Shown in pieces: positions 42,622 through 51,856 of a stretch of DNA of 64,000 nt (position 1 is the first letter of the stretch; every line of letters begins with the position of its first letter). The position numbers were made by a program, and so were the translations under genes. The notes under the pieces are model-generated. The model saw only the letters and a list, made by a program, of their open reading frames with translations. It was not told where the DNA came from and searched no databases. The stretch lies in contig NZ_FOFG01000016.1 in NCBI RefSeq assembly GCF_900110915.1, positions 19,805-83,804 on the forward strand. Direction: 5' to 3'. The DNA comes from Faunimonas pinastri. Lineage in GTDB: Bacteria; Pseudomonadota; Alphaproteobacteria; Rhizobiales; Afifellaceae.

Positions 42622-44910
42622 TCAGCTGTCCTGAACTTCGACGGCGGCAAGCGTCATCATGTTGAGGACGCCGCGCGCCGTCACGGACGGTGTCAGGATG
42701 TGGGCGGGCTTGGCCGGCCCGAGCAGGATCGGACCCACGTGCAGCGCGTCGTCCATGACGCGGATCAGGTTCAGCGCGATGTTCGCCGCATCGAGCGACG
42801 GGAAGACCAGCAGGTTGGCGTCGCCCGTGAGGCGGCTGGACGGCATCACCCGTTCGCGAAGCTCGGTGGAAAGCGCCGAATCGCCCTGCATCTCGCCATC
42901 CACCTCAAGATCCGGCGCGATCCTGGAGAGGATCTTCACGGCTTCGCGCATCTTGCGGGCGCCTTCCGTATCCAGCGAGCCGAAGTTGGAGCTGGAGAGC
43001 AGTGCCGCACGCGGCTTGATGCCGAAGCGCGAAACGTGCCGCGCCGCCTGAACGGTGGTTTCCGCGATTTCCTCCGCGGTCGGGTTCTCCGTCACATGCG
43101 TGTCCGTCAGGAAGACGGTGCCGTAGGAGGAGAGGAGCAGGGAAAGACCGGCGAAGTGGCGGACGTTGTCGGCGGGGCCGATCACGTTGCGGATGTCTCG
43201 GAGATGCCGCTCGTAACGCCCTTCCAGCCCGCAGATCAGCGCGTCGGCTTCGTTGCGGCGGACGGCCAGCGCCGCAATCACGGTGGTGTTGGTGCGAACG
43301 GCCGTGCGTGCCGCCTCGGGGGTGACGCCGCGCCTTCCGACGAGGGCGAAATAATCGTCCACGTATTGCCGGTAGCGCGGATCCTCCAGGGGGTTCACCA
43401 CCTCGAAATCGCGATCAGGGCGGATCTTCAGGCCGAAGCGCTCCGCCCGGCTTTCGATCACCTGCGGGCGGCCGATCAGGATCGGCACGGCAAGATCGTC
43501 CTCCAGAGCGATCTGCGTGGCGCGCAGCACGCGCTCGTCCTCGCCCTCGGCGAAGATGACGCGGCGCTTGGAGCTCTTCGCCGCCGAGACGATCGGCTTC
43601 ATGACGAGGCCGGAGCGGAAAACGAAGCGGCTGAGCCCGTCGAGATACGCCTCGAAATCGGTGATCGGCCGGGTCGCCACGCCGCAATCCATCGCCGCCT
43701 GCGCCACTGCCGGCGCGATGCGCAGGATCAAACGCTGATCGAACGGCGTCGGGATCAGGTAATCCGGCCCGAAGGTATTGGCGACGCCGCCATAGGCCTT
43801 CGCCACGATTTCGGAGGGTTCCTCACGCGCCAGCGCTGCGATGGCGTGGACGGCCGCCATCTTCATTTCCTCGGTGATCTGGGTCGCCCCGACATCCAGC
43901 GCTCCGCGGAAGATGTAGGGGAAGCAGATGACGTTGTTGACCTGGTTGGGGAAGTCGGAGCGCCCGGTGCAGATCAGCGCGTCCGGTCGCGCTTCCTGCG
44001 CGTCCTTCGGCATGATCTCGGGATTGGGGTTGGCGAGCGCCATGATCAGCGGGCGCGGGCCCATGCGCTTCACCATCTCGGGCTTCAGCACGTTGGCGGC
44101 GGACAGGCCGAGGAAGACATCGGCTCCCTCGATGACCTCGGCCAGCGTCCGCAGCTCCGTTTCCTGCGCATAAACCGACTTCCAGCGGTCCATGGACGCT
44201 TCGCGGCCCTTGTAGGCGACGCCATCGATGTCGGTGATCCAGATGTTCTCGCGCTTGACGCCGAGAAGCACCAGCAGGTTGAGGCAGGCGAGGGCGGCGG
44301 CGCCCGCGCCCGAGGTCACGACCTTGATGTCCTCGATCTTCTTGTCGGCGAGTTCCAGCCCGTTCAGGATGGCGGCGCCGACGATGATGGCCGTGCCGTG
44401 CTGGTCGTCGTGAAAGACCGGAATGCCCATCCGGGCGCGCAGCTGCGCCTCGATCTCGAAACATTCCGGCGCCTTGATGTCCTCAAGGTTGATGCCGCCG
44501 AACGTGGGCTCCAGCGCGGCGACGACATTGACGACGCGGTCGATTTCCGTTTCCGCGATCTCGATGTCGAAGACGTCGACGTTAGCGAACTTCTTGAAGA
44601 GGACCGCCTTGCCCTCCATCACCGGCTTGGAGGCCAGCGGTCCGATATTGCCCAGGCCGAGCACTGCGGTGCCGTTGCTGACGACCGCGACGAGGTTGCC
44701 CCTCGCGGTCAGGTCCAGCGCGGCGCCGGGATCGGCGGCGATCACGCGGCAGGGTTCGGCGACGCCGGGCGAATAGGCCATGGCGAGGTCACGCTGGTTG
44801 GCAAGCGGCTTGGTGGGCTGGATCTCGAGCTTACCCGGCCGGGGATAGCGATGATAGAACATCGCGCTCTCGTTGATCGAGAGGCCGTCGGGATCGTTTC
44901 GCTCGGACAT
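42622..44910 (-). CDS. maeB: NADP-dependent malic enzyme with phosphotransacetylase-like domain
   Basis: A 762-residue MaeB-type malic enzyme making pyruvate and CO2 from malate. Residues 1-430 are the malic domain ([32 protein letters not shown] in part, [13 protein letters not shown]-binding [15 protein letters not shown]). Residues 440-762 are the phosphotransacetylase-like regulatory module ([41 protein letters not shown]), which mediates acetyl-CoA inhibition in studied homologues. The start is the ATG at 44910 with GAGGAAA upstream. Length is full. Confidence 0.96.
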   Translation of the reverse strand: MSERNDPDGLSINESAMFYHRYPRPGKLEIQPTKPLANQRDLAMAYSPGVAEPCRVIAADPGAALDLTARGNLVAVVSNGTAVLGLGNIGPLASKPVMEGKAVLFKKFANVDVFDIEIAETEIDRVVNVVAALEPTFGGINLEDIKAPECFEIEAQLRARMGIPVFHDDQHGTAIIVGAAILNGLELADKKIEDIKVVTSGAGAAALACLNLLVLLGVKRENIWITDIDGVAYKGREASMDRWKSVYAQETELRTLAEVIEGADVFLGLSAANVLKPEMVKRMGPRPLIMALANPNPEIMPKDAQEARPDALICTGRSDFPNQVNNVICFPYIFRGALDVGATQITEEMKMAAVHAIAALAREEPSEIVAKAYGGVANTFGPDYLIPTPFDQRLILRIAPAVAQAAMDCGVATRPITDFEAYLDGLSRFVFRSGLVMKPIVSAAKSSKRRVIFAEGEDERVLRATQIALEDDLAVPILIGRPQVIESRAERFGLKIRPDRDFEVVNPLEDPRYRQYVDDYFALVGRRGVTPEAARTAVRTNTTVIAALAVRRNEADALICGLEGRYERHLRDIRNVIGPADNVRHFAGLSLLLSSYGTVFLTDTHVTENPTAEEIAETTVQAARHVSRFGIKPRAALLSSSNFGSLDTEGARKMREAVKILSRIAPDLEVDGEMQGDSALSTELRERVMPSSRLTGDANLLVFPSLDAANIALNLIRVMDDALHVGPILLGPAKPAHILTPSVTARGVLNMMTLAAVEVQDS

Positions 44911-45053
44911 TCTGCTGTTTCCTCATTCGCGAAGCACGATATCTGCGGGTTCCGCTTCGCTCTTCCCTGGACCTAAACCCGGTCGGAATCGTGTCGCAAC
45001 GATTTTCCGCTCGATCGGCGCATTGTTCGTCGGGAAATGATCTGAAGGATTGA

Positions 45054-45078
45054 GGAACATCTCTCGGGGGCCGGCGTT
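45054..45078 (+). promoter_or_regulatory. EcfG-type (general stress sigma) promoter
   Basis: GGAAC (45054-45058), 16 bases, CGTT (45075-45078), an exact consensus match 28 bp before the start codon of the glycine-zipper protein. Confidence 0.8.
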
Positions 45079-45106
45079 TTCCCCCCGACAAAAACAGGAG
45101 GGCGTT

Positions 45107-45382
45107 ATGCGCTTTAAGATCTTGGGTGCCGTTGCAATTACCGCTGTTCTCGCCGTTCCGGGCGCGGCCCTCGCCGCTTCGGGCACGACAACGGGCGTTG
45201 TAGGCGGCGCCGCGACCGGCGCGGTCGTGGGCGGCCCGGTGGGCGCGGTTGTCGGCGGTGTGGCCGGCGGCGTCGTGGGCCATCGGGTGGACGAGCGCAA
45301 TCACCGCCGTGTCGTGCACAAGAAGCGCGTGATTCATCGCCGGGGCGCCACCTCGACGACCACGACGACGACGACCCGCTGA
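45107..45382 (+). CDS. Small exported glycine-zipper protein
   Basis: A 91-residue protein with a signal peptide (FKILGAVAITAVLAVPGA, cleavage near LAA). A glycine-zipper segment follows (about 32-60, repeating GxxxG as in GGAATGAVVGGPVGAVVGG), then a basic tail (RVVHKKRVIHRR) and a poly-threonine end (TTTTTTT). Glycine zippers of this type insert in membranes; the protein is probably envelope-located. The ribosome site AGGAGG is 8 bases before the ATG at 45107. It has its own EcfG promoter and terminator, so it is a single-gene stress unit. Confidence 0.82.
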   Translation: MRFKILGAVAITAVLAVPGAALAASGTTTGVVGGAATGAVVGGPVGAVVGGVAGGVVGHRVDERNHRRVVHKKRVIHRRGATSTTTTTTTR

Positions 45383-45407
45383 GACGATTTCATCGAGGGT
45401 TGAGCGA

Positions 45408-45433
45408 GGGGCGGCCGAAAGGCTGCCCCTTTT
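45408..45433 (+). terminator. Rho-independent terminator of the glycine-zipper gene
   Basis: GGGGCGGCC / GGCTGCCCC (9-bp stem with one G-T pair), loop GAAA, followed by TTTT. It lies 25 bp past the stop. Confidence 0.85.
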
Positions 45434-45592
45434 GCGTTTGGCGTCGCCTCGAATGTTTCCCGATGCCGCGAAGTTGAGGGCTTGTGCCCCGGCGCCCGAG
45501 GATCGTTTCCCGGGTCACGGAGTTCTGCTGACGACGGATTCCGCGGATGCGGGATGCGTCGAATTCACCGTCGAACTCAGCGGAACAACACG

Positions 45593-46309
45593 ATGACTCC
45601 GGACGAACGCACGCTTCTCGGAAACTTCCTGCAGGATCTTCAGCAGACGCGGAACGTTGCCAAGGATTCCGAGGCCGATCGCATGATCTCGCAGGCCGTG
45701 CAGAGCAACTCGGACGCGGTTTACCTGCTCGTCCAGCACTCGATTCTGGCGGATCAGGCGCTTCGCGTAGCCCAGAATCGAATCGCCGACCTGGAAGCCC
45801 AGACGCGCAGCGGCTCCAATGGCGGCGGAAGCTTTCTCGGAGGCGGCAATCCCGGGAGCAGCCCGGCCGGCGGACGGCCCAATCCCTGGGGCGGCTCCCG
45901 CGACAACGGCTACGATCAGGCGCGTAATCCCGCTCCCGGTTACAGCCAGAACTCGCAGGACGGGGGATACGGGCAACCCGCGAGCCAGGCTTATCAGCCG
46001 CAGCAGAGTCGGTTCGGCGGCTTCTTCCAGAACGCGGCGGCCACGGCTGCGGGCGTCGCGGGTGGCGCGTTCCTGGCGCAGGGCCTTTCCAACATCTTCG
46101 GCGGCGGCCATGGAGGCTTCGGCGGGCTCGGTGGCATGGCCGGATTCGGCGGTGCGGGGCTGAACGCGCAGCCGAACGTCGAAAACGTCACCATCAATGA
46201 ATATGGCGACCAGAATTCCGGCGCCGATTACGATCAGGGTGTCAGCGACGCCAGCTACAGCGACGATTTCGGCGATGATGGCTTCGACGACGGCAGCGGG
46301 TTCGCCTGA
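45593..46309 (+). CDS. DUF2076 family protein
   Basis: A 238-residue protein. Residues 1-72 are the conserved helical DUF2076 head (MTPDERTLLGNFLQDL, QSNSDAVYLLVQHSILADQAL, quoted in parts). The middle is Gly/Asn/Gln/Pro-rich. A hydrophobic Ala/Gly segment (about 143-160, AATAAGVAGGAFLAQGL) and a glycine-rich stretch follow, then an acidic tail (DDFGDDGFDDGSG). Function unknown; members occur widely in Gram-negatives. The start is at ATG 45593. Its 3' end overlaps the converging gene by 55 bp. Confidence 0.88.
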   Translation: MTPDERTLLGNFLQDLQQTRNVAKDSEADRMISQAVQSNSDAVYLLVQHSILADQALRVAQNRIADLEAQTRSGSNGGGSFLGGGNPGSSPAGGRPNPWGGSRDNGYDQARNPAPGYSQNSQDGGYGQPASQAYQPQQSRFGGFFQNAAATAAGVAGGAFLAQGLSNIFGGGHGGFGGLGGMAGFGGAGLNAQPNVENVTINEYGDQNSGADYDQGVSDASYSDDFGDDGFDDGSGFA

Positions 46310-46713
46310 GTGGCAAACGAATAGCCGAACTCGGTTTCGACGTTCTCGATCAGAGCCGACAGCAACGCGGAAAGAATTGCCAGGGGTTCGGTCCTGCCGT
46401 TTCCCTGGCTGGAGCGCCGCTCGCGCGCCGAGGCGATCCAGACGCGGCAGCCTTGCGCGTCCGGCATATAGGATTGCCAGCTCCAGCCGGGAAGCGACTT
46501 CGCCAACTCGGCGAGCACGATCTCCGTGCTTTCCGTGATGGCGGGGGCAATGCGCCAGCCTTCCTCGCCATCGATGAAATAGCGGCCTTCCAGATGCGTC
46601 AGGATAGAGCCGGGCTTGCCGCTCAAGGCGAGGCAGAGTTCTGCATCAAGTATTCGACTCGGGGCGGAGGACTGTTGAACGCGCTGACGAAGATCGCGCA
46701 GGAGCCGTGGCAT
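46255..46713 (-). CDS. Hypothetical protein resembling small phage-type ABA-sandwich proteins
   Basis: A 152-residue protein with the pattern SRILDAELCLALSG ... AITESTEIVLAELAKSLPGW-W ... EPLAILSALLSALI. It resembles small proteins common on alphaproteobacterial phages (an A-L-D-A-E-I start, an aromatic W-x-W centre, and an A-L-A-L-C-A-A-L-like end). The resemblance is by eye and weak. The start is set at MPRLLRDL (46713) with GGAG upstream. The 3' end overlaps the DUF2076 gene on the other strand. It could be a domesticated phage relic. Confidence 0.6.
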   Translation of the reverse strand: MPRLLRDLRQRVQQSSAPSRILDAELCLALSGKPGSILTHLEGRYFIDGEEGWRIAPAITESTEIVLAELAKSLPGWSWQSYMPDAQGCRVWIASARERRSSQGNGRTEPLAILSALLSALIENVETEFGYSFATQANPLPSSKPSSPKSSL

Positions 46714-46835
46714 GAAGGGACTCCAATGTCCAACGAGAGTAAGGCGGCCCAACCTCTGGCCTCAACCTTGGGCACAGGTAGGAATAGCCGAGGCATTGTT
46801 GGCCTGCAACCAAGGCTTGTCATTTCGGCTGAAAC

Positions 46836-48050
46836 TCACCCGGAATTTTGTTTCCGCAGGTCAGCTTCTTTGCTTTGGCGCAAACGAACTCGCCGCACCG
46901 CTGCTTTGGCAATACTCCGGGCAGTATCGTGCGCCGAGACCCACAACCATTGCGTCCGTGCGGCGGCCCGGTCGGGACTGACGATCAGGGTTCGGTAATG
47001 CTCGCGGGAGGCGAGGCTCGCCTCCGGCTTCCACAGCAGTTCCAGGATCCGGCTGTCGGCATCGCAGACGGGGTCCACCCGGTTCACCGACGCATCCTCG
47101 CACCAGCGGTCGGAAGCCTTCAGCAGGATGTGCTTGCCCGGCGAGAATCGCGCCAGCTCCTCGTCGAATGCGATTTTCCAGGGAATGGCCAACCCGCCCG
47201 TCTCCAGCCGGATCAGGCATGCGGCGGGCCGGTCGCCGGCCCACAGGGTGTCGAGGGAGACGAGACCGGCAGCGGCTCCGCCTCGCACGACCTCGGCGGC
47301 GAAGCGGAGGATCGCGGGATCCTGCGCCATGGCGGTGCCGTTGCGGCCTTTCCAGCCGAATTGCTCCAACGCCGCGAAGATCCGGAACGCTTCTTCAGCG
47401 TCCGCAACGGAGGTCGCGGTGGTGAGCCGGACCGTCCCCTCGCGGTCGAGCGTACGAAGCTGCTGGTTCAGCTTCTTGCGCCTTTTGCGCGGCACCAGCG
47501 CCACGCTCGCAACTTGCCGGTTTTGCGCGGTGAAGTTCAGCACTGGCCGCATTCGGTCCGCGGTGCCGAGCAGGGTGGCGTTCCCGCCTGCCGTCGCCTT
47601 GCGGAGCGCGTCGGCAAATGCACCGGCGACCGGAAGTTCGGGAATGGCGAGCGACCGCAGCCCAGCCGTTCCGATGCCGTCGATGAGGTCGGAGACGACT
47701 GCCTGCCCCTGTTCCCTGTCAACCAGCGGGGTACCCAGTGGCGCGAAGGGGTGCGTCCAGACAGAAGCCCAACGGAGTGGCGCGATCGAAGCTCGCTGCA
47801 CGACCGGAGCGAAGAAGCTCAGCCGCTCGCGCGAGCCGATCAAGGCGAGGGAAACGTGGCCGTTGCCGAGCGCCTCGATGGCGGGTCCGAGAAACTCCGG
47901 CATGAAAAACGGGTTGGGCGCCAGCGCTCGGGCGGCGAGGTCATGGACCGCGGCGGCGTAGGCGGGCAGGCTGGTGGCCGGCTGGAGACGCAGCCCGGCG
48001 CTACCCGCCGGACAGGTCCTCGATACGGTCGTGGTTGCATTCTGCGCCAT
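46836..48050 (-). CDS. GNAT-fold CelD/BcsL-like acyltransferase (FemAB-type)
   Basis: A 404-residue cytoplasmic protein of the double-GNAT type grouped as CelD/BcsL. An N-terminal GNAT half holds FFMPEFLGPAIEAL and LALIGSRERLSFFAPVVQ. The second half has the VALVPRKRRKKLNQQLRTL linker typical of this family (quoted in part), then FAALEQFGWKGRNGTAM, ACLIRLETGGLAIPWKIAFDEEL and FSPGKHILL. The family transfers acyl or aminoacyl groups, often in exopolysaccharide or envelope synthesis. It is not next to the bcs operon (33 kb away). The start is the ATG at 48050. Confidence 0.85.
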   Translation of the reverse strand: MAQNATTTVSRTCPAGSAGLRLQPATSLPAYAAAVHDLAARALAPNPFFMPEFLGPAIEALGNGHVSLALIGSRERLSFFAPVVQRASIAPLRWASVWTHPFAPLGTPLVDREQGQAVVSDLIDGIGTAGLRSLAIPELPVAGAFADALRKATAGGNATLLGTADRMRPVLNFTAQNRQVASVALVPRKRRKKLNQQLRTLDREGTVRLTTATSVADAEEAFRIFAALEQFGWKGRNGTAMAQDPAILRFAAEVVRGGAAAGLVSLDTLWAGDRPAACLIRLETGGLAIPWKIAFDEELARFSPGKHILLKASDRWCEDASVNRVDPVCDADSRILELLWKPEASLASREHYRTLIVSPDRAAARTQWLWVSAHDTARSIAKAAVRRVRLRQSKEADLRKQNSG

Positions 48051-48213
48051 GCCGCGAGTGCCAGCCTTGCTCCTGTCGGTTCCTTCAAAGTGGGATTAAT
48101 GTTTCCGTTCGCAACACAAAGGTTCGGCAACCGGACGTTAACCCTACGCCGGAGGCGGGACGCAGGGCGGACTGCCTCGACGGGCGCAACGAGAAAGAGC
48201 GGAGGAATCGTTC

Positions 48214-48489
48214 ATGGAAGCAAGCCGGCGGCTTGATCTGCGCGGCCTGAAATGCCCGCTTCCCGTGCTGAAGACGGGCCGAGCGGTCCGCGACCTGCCG
48301 GCGGGCAGCCGCATCGAGGTGCTCGCCACCGATCCGATGGCGGCGATCGACATTCCGCATTTCTGCCGCGAGCAGGGCCACCGGTTGCTGGAACAGACGC
48401 GGGAAGCGGATCATCTCCGCTTCCTCATCGCGGTAGGCGAGGGCGCTGCCTTCAGTCCGCCTTCGCGGGATGGCGAGGCTTCGGCTTGA
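48214..48489 (+). CDS. TusA-family sulfurtransferase-like protein
   Basis: A 91-residue protein with the SirA/TusA fold: LDLRGLKCPLPVLKTGRAV carries the CPLP motif with the sulfur-relay cysteine (C14), and VLATDPMAAIDIPHFCREQGH is typical of the family (both under 25 residues in length, quoted as anchors in part). It probably carries persulfide sulfur in a relay for tRNA thiolation or cofactor synthesis. Its 3' end overlaps the convergent carboxypeptidase gene by 38 bp. The start is the ATG at 48214 with GGAGGAA upstream. Confidence 0.9.
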   Translation: MEASRRLDLRGLKCPLPVLKTGRAVRDLPAGSRIEVLATDPMAAIDIPHFCREQGHRLLEQTREADHLRFLIAVGEGAAFSPPSRDGEASA

Positions 48490-49906
48490 CCGGAGCCTTG
48501 GGCTTGGCGACCGGCTTCCGCGCCGCGGCATCCTTCTTGCCTGGAGCCGCCCTGGATTCGCTCTTGCCGCTGTTGGCCAGCGTCTTCACCGGGCCGCGCG
48601 TCGGCTTCGGCGTGTTGTTCAGCACCGAGCGGCCCTTCTTTGTCGGGCCGAGCTTGCCCACATCCACCGGCAGGCCGGCGACATCGCCGGATTCCATCAG
48701 TGCCTTGCCCTGGATCGACTGGGCCTGAAGCGAGCGGGCCGGGGCCTTGGCGCTGATGGCCGGCGTCGTCGCTTCGGTGGCGGGAGCCGCCGTCGTGCCT
48801 TCGATGGAAACGGGGATCGAGGCGAACTGGCCACGCGGCCCGAGCTTGAAGCGGGGCAGGGCCGCTTCGCTCTGCGGCATCTGGCCGTTATTGGCGACCT
48901 CGTCGGCGGTTTCCAGCACGGTTTCGGACGGCGTCGTGCCCTTCTTGCCGGAGCAGATGATCTCGCTCATATCCACGGGCGTCGTATAGTTCATGCCCGA
49001 GGAGACGGTTTGCAGCGTCGTGGAGGTCAGCGGCAGGGCATTGCTTCCGTTCAGGGCCTCTTCCAGGAGCCCGGCGGCTTCCTCGGCGCGCGCAAGGCCG
49101 CCGCTGGCCCCGAATACGACCGCCATGGCCTCGTGGCCGTTGCGACGGGCCGTGCCGATCAGGTTGAAGCCGGAGGCGCAGATGAAGCCCGTTTTCATGC
49201 CGGTCGCGCCGGGATAGCGCTCCACCAGCAAATTGACGTTGTGGATCGTGCGCTTGCCGAACTGGATCGACGGAATGGAGAAATAGCCCCGGTACTGCGG
49301 GTACATCAGCGCGATGGCGCGCGTCAGTACCGCCATGTCGCGGGCCGTGGTGTAGTTATTGGGATCCGGCAGGCCGTTCGGGGTCGCGAAATGCGTCCGC
49401 GTCATGCCGAGGCGCTGCGCCTCCTCGTTCATTCGGGCGACGAACTGTTCCTCGCTGCCGCCGACGGATTCCGCGATGGCCACCGCCATGTCGTTGGCCG
49501 ACTTGACCAGCATCATCTTCAGCGCGTTGTCGAGCGTCAGCTTGGTGCCGGGCTTGAAGCCCATCTTGCTCGGCGGCTGCGCGGAAGCGTTGGCCGACAT
49601 GACGACCGGCGAATCCCGCGTAACCTCGTGGCGTTGCAGGGCCTCGAACACGACCAGCGTCGTCATCAGCTTGGTGGTGGAGGCTGGATACCAGGGCCGG
49701 TTCGCATCGTGCTCGGCGTAGATCCGGCCGGAAACCAGGTCTGCGAGGATGTAGGGACCTACGAAACTGTCCTGGGCGGCAGCGGAGCCGATCCCCGACA
49801 CGGCCGACAGGAAGAGTACGGCGGCGGCAGAAACGCGGCGCCATCCGGAAACAGCAGGGAAAGGCAAGCAGGACCCCTTTAAGGTAAGGCAGTTCTGATA
49901 CCTCAT
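48452..49906 (-). CDS. D-alanyl-D-alanine carboxypeptidase (penicillin-binding protein 5/6 class)
   Basis: A 484-residue periplasmic serine peptidase that trims peptidoglycan pentapeptides. A signal peptide (cleavage near SAAAQD) is followed by the peptidase domain with SxxK (STTKL), SxN (SAN in VKSANDMAV) and KTG (GMKTGFICASG). The tail of about 180 residues is Pro/Ala/Lys-rich and very basic at the end, instead of the usual amphipathic anchor helix; it may bind membrane or wall. The start is ambiguous: ATG 49906 lacks a ribosome site, while TTG 49867 has AAAGGGG at good spacing. The 3' end overlaps the TusA-like gene. Confidence 0.92.
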   Translation of the reverse strand: MRYQNCLTLKGSCLPFPAVSGWRRVSAAAVLFLSAVSGIGSAAAQDSFVGPYILADLVSGRIYAEHDANRPWYPASTTKLMTTLVVFEALQRHEVTRDSPVVMSANASAQPPSKMGFKPGTKLTLDNALKMMLVKSANDMAVAIAESVGGSEEQFVARMNEEAQRLGMTRTHFATPNGLPDPNNYTTARDMAVLTRAIALMYPQYRGYFSIPSIQFGKRTIHNVNLLVERYPGATGMKTGFICASGFNLIGTARRNGHEAMAVVFGASGGLARAEEAAGLLEEALNGSNALPLTSTTLQTVSSGMNYTTPVDMSEIICSGKKGTTPSETVLETADEVANNGQMPQSEAALPRFKLGPRGQFASIPVSIEGTTAAPATEATTPAISAKAPARSLQAQSIQGKALMESGDVAGLPVDVGKLGPTKKGRSVLNNTPKPTRGPVKTLANSGKSESRAAPGKKDAAARKPVAKPKAPVKPKPRHPAKAD

Positions 49907-50085
49907 TCGGAGGAGTTTTTGCAGACGTGTTTGTCTGCGTCCCATCCGCGCGGCCAGGCCCCGATTTCCGCCAGCAGCTTGCCGGCGTTTTCTTTCACGT
50001 TCGTTGCACGAGCGGTGAAGATCCGGCCCCGCGCATTGCCAGAGCCGTTGTCGGACGGGTAGCTTGCGCCTCAATGGAGCAAGTC

Positions 50086-51300
50086 ATGCCTGTCATCAAT
50101 CGTTTTGCCGAACTGCACAGAGAGATCACGGAATGGCGGCGGGAATTCCACCGTCGCCCCGAGCTTCTCTATGATGTGCAGGGTACGGCGGCCGAAGTGG
50201 CGGCGAAGCTGCGGGAATTCGGCTGCGACGAGGTGGTGGAGGGCGTGGGCCGCACCGGCGTCGTGGCGGCGATCCGGGGCGATCGGACGAATTCCGACCG
50301 GGTGATCGGCCTGCGCGCCGACATGGACGCCCTGCCGATCACCGAGATGACGAACAAGCCCTGGGCCTCCACCGTGCCGGGCAAGATGCACGCCTGCGGC
50401 CACGACGGCCACACCGCGATGCTGCTCGGCGCGGCGAAATACCTGGCGGAGACCCGCCGCTTCGGCGGCACGGCGGTGCTGATCTTCCAGCCGGCCGAGG
50501 AGGGCGGGGCCGGCGCCCGCACCATGATGCAGGACGGCCTGATCGAGCGCTTCGGGATCCAGGAAGTCTACGCCATGCATAACTGGCCGGGCCTGCCTGT
50601 CGGTCATTTCGCGACGCGCAGCGGGGCGATCATGGCCTCGGCGGACCAGTTTACCATCGAGATCGCCGGGCGCGGCGGCCATGCGGCCAAGCCGCACGAG
50701 ACGGTCGACCCCGTGGTCGTGGCGACCCACATCGTGCAGGCGCTGCAGACGATCGTCGCCCGCAACCTCGATCCGCTGAAAAGCGCCGTCATCTCCGTGA
50801 CGACGATCCACGCCGGCGAGGCCTTCAACGTGATCCCGCCCAAGGTGACGATGACGGGCACGGCCCGCGCGCTGGATCCCCTAGTGCGCGACCTCGTCGA
50901 GCGGCGCATGCATGAAATGGTGCCGGGGCTGGCGGAAGCCTTCGGCGCCACCGGGACGCTGAACTATCGCCGCGGCGATCCGGTGACGGTGAACCATCCC
51001 GAACAGACCGAAATGGCCATCGCCGTGGCCTCCGAGATCGCCGGTCGGGACAATGTGCTGGAGACGCCGCCCAGCATGGCGGGCGAGGACTTCGCCTACA
51101 TGCTGGAAGCGCGGCCGGGTGCGATGGTGTTTATCGGCAACGGCGATTCCGCCGGCCTGCACCATCCCGAATACGATTTCACCGACGCCGCCATCCCCTT
51201 CGGCTCGTCCTTCTGGGTGCGGATGATCGAGACGCTGATGCCGGCCGCCCAGGGCATCGCAGATGGGGGCGCCGCGCGTCCCGCCGCCGGCTGGCGGTGA
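50086..51300 (+). CDS. M20-family amidohydrolase (hippurate hydrolase/IAA-amino acid hydrolase-like)
   Basis: A 404-residue zinc-type peptidase/amidohydrolase that cleaves N-acyl amino acids. Metal-binding motifs are HACGHDGHTAML, QPAEEGGAGARTM and AMHNWPG, and near the end SMAGEDFAYML; the lid domain includes GRGGHAAKPHETVDPVV. The start is at MPVINRFAEL (50086), with GGAG six bases upstream and the family-typical opening; readings from further upstream lack this fit. It is monocistronic, diverging from the carboxypeptidase by 179 bp. Confidence 0.93.
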   Translation: MPVINRFAELHREITEWRREFHRRPELLYDVQGTAAEVAAKLREFGCDEVVEGVGRTGVVAAIRGDRTNSDRVIGLRADMDALPITEMTNKPWASTVPGKMHACGHDGHTAMLLGAAKYLAETRRFGGTAVLIFQPAEEGGAGARTMMQDGLIERFGIQEVYAMHNWPGLPVGHFATRSGAIMASADQFTIEIAGRGGHAAKPHETVDPVVVATHIVQALQTIVARNLDPLKSAVISVTTIHAGEAFNVIPPKVTMTGTARALDPLVRDLVERRMHEMVPGLAEAFGATGTLNYRRGDPVTVNHPEQTEMAIAVASEIAGRDNVLETPPSMAGEDFAYMLEARPGAMVFIGNGDSAGLHHPEYDFTDAAIPFGSSFWVRMIETLMPAAQGIADGGAARPAAGWR

Positions 51301-51321
51301 TGGAACCCGGTCGGAACCTGA

Positions 51322-51810
51322 TCAGTCCCGGCTCAAGGCGCGCGGATCGATGCTTTTCTGCATGAAGACGCGCCGATAGCCGTGTTCCTCGGCCCGGTGC
51401 GTCTCGCGGTAGCCAAGGCGCGCGTAGAGGGCGATATTCTCCGTCATCGCCTCGTTGGTGTAGAGCCTGATCGTATCCAGGGAGAGGGCCTTTGCCGTCT
51501 CTTCGGCGAAATCCAGCAGCGCCCGGCCGTAGCCGCGTCCCTGAGCATCCGGATGCACGGCGATGTTGTCGAGGAGCATGGTTTGCCGTTCCGGAACGAG
51601 CACGACGAAGCCCATCACGCGCCTTTCGCATTCAAGGACCGAGACCAGCTTTCGGTCGATCAGCCCGGCATAGTCTGCGGTGACGGGTCCCGGCTCGCGA
51701 CCGATGCGGGCCGTGTAGATGGCATAGGCCGCCACGGCGATGTCCGTGATCGCCGCAACGTCACCTCTGGTGGCGAGGCGAAGGCCGGCGATGCTCGGCA
51801 CCGAAGTCAC
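51322..51810 (-). CDS. GNAT-family N-acetyltransferase
   Basis: A 162-residue acetyltransferase with the acetyl-CoA-binding motif PDAQGRGYGRALL and C-terminal ALYARLGYRETHR. The substrate is unknown. The assigned start is a GTG (51810) that directly abuts a 12-bp-stem hairpin with no ribosome site; a second GTG nine bases in (the V before PSIAG) is an alternative. It follows ilvD on the same strand (46 bp) but the hairpin between them may limit read-through. Confidence 0.85.
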   Translation of the reverse strand: MTSVPSIAGLRLATRGDVAAITDIAVAAYAIYTARIGREPGPVTADYAGLIDRKLVSVLECERRVMGFVVLVPERQTMLLDNIAVHPDAQGRGYGRALLDFAEETAKALSLDTIRLYTNEAMTENIALYARLGYRETHRAEEHGYRRVFMQKSIDPRALSRD

Positions 51811-51839
51811 GCGAGCGGCCGGTTGGTCCGGCCGCTCGC
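51811..51839 (-). terminator. Strong hairpin between ilvD and the GNAT gene
   Basis: A perfect 12-bp stem GCGAGCGGCCGG/CCGGCCGCTCGC with loop TTGGT on the plus strand (ACCAA on the coding minus strand), 17 bp past the ilvD stop. No T run follows. The base next to the stem is the first base of the GNAT GTG start. Confidence 0.55.
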
Positions 51840-51856
51840 TTCGCGTTGGAAAGGCG

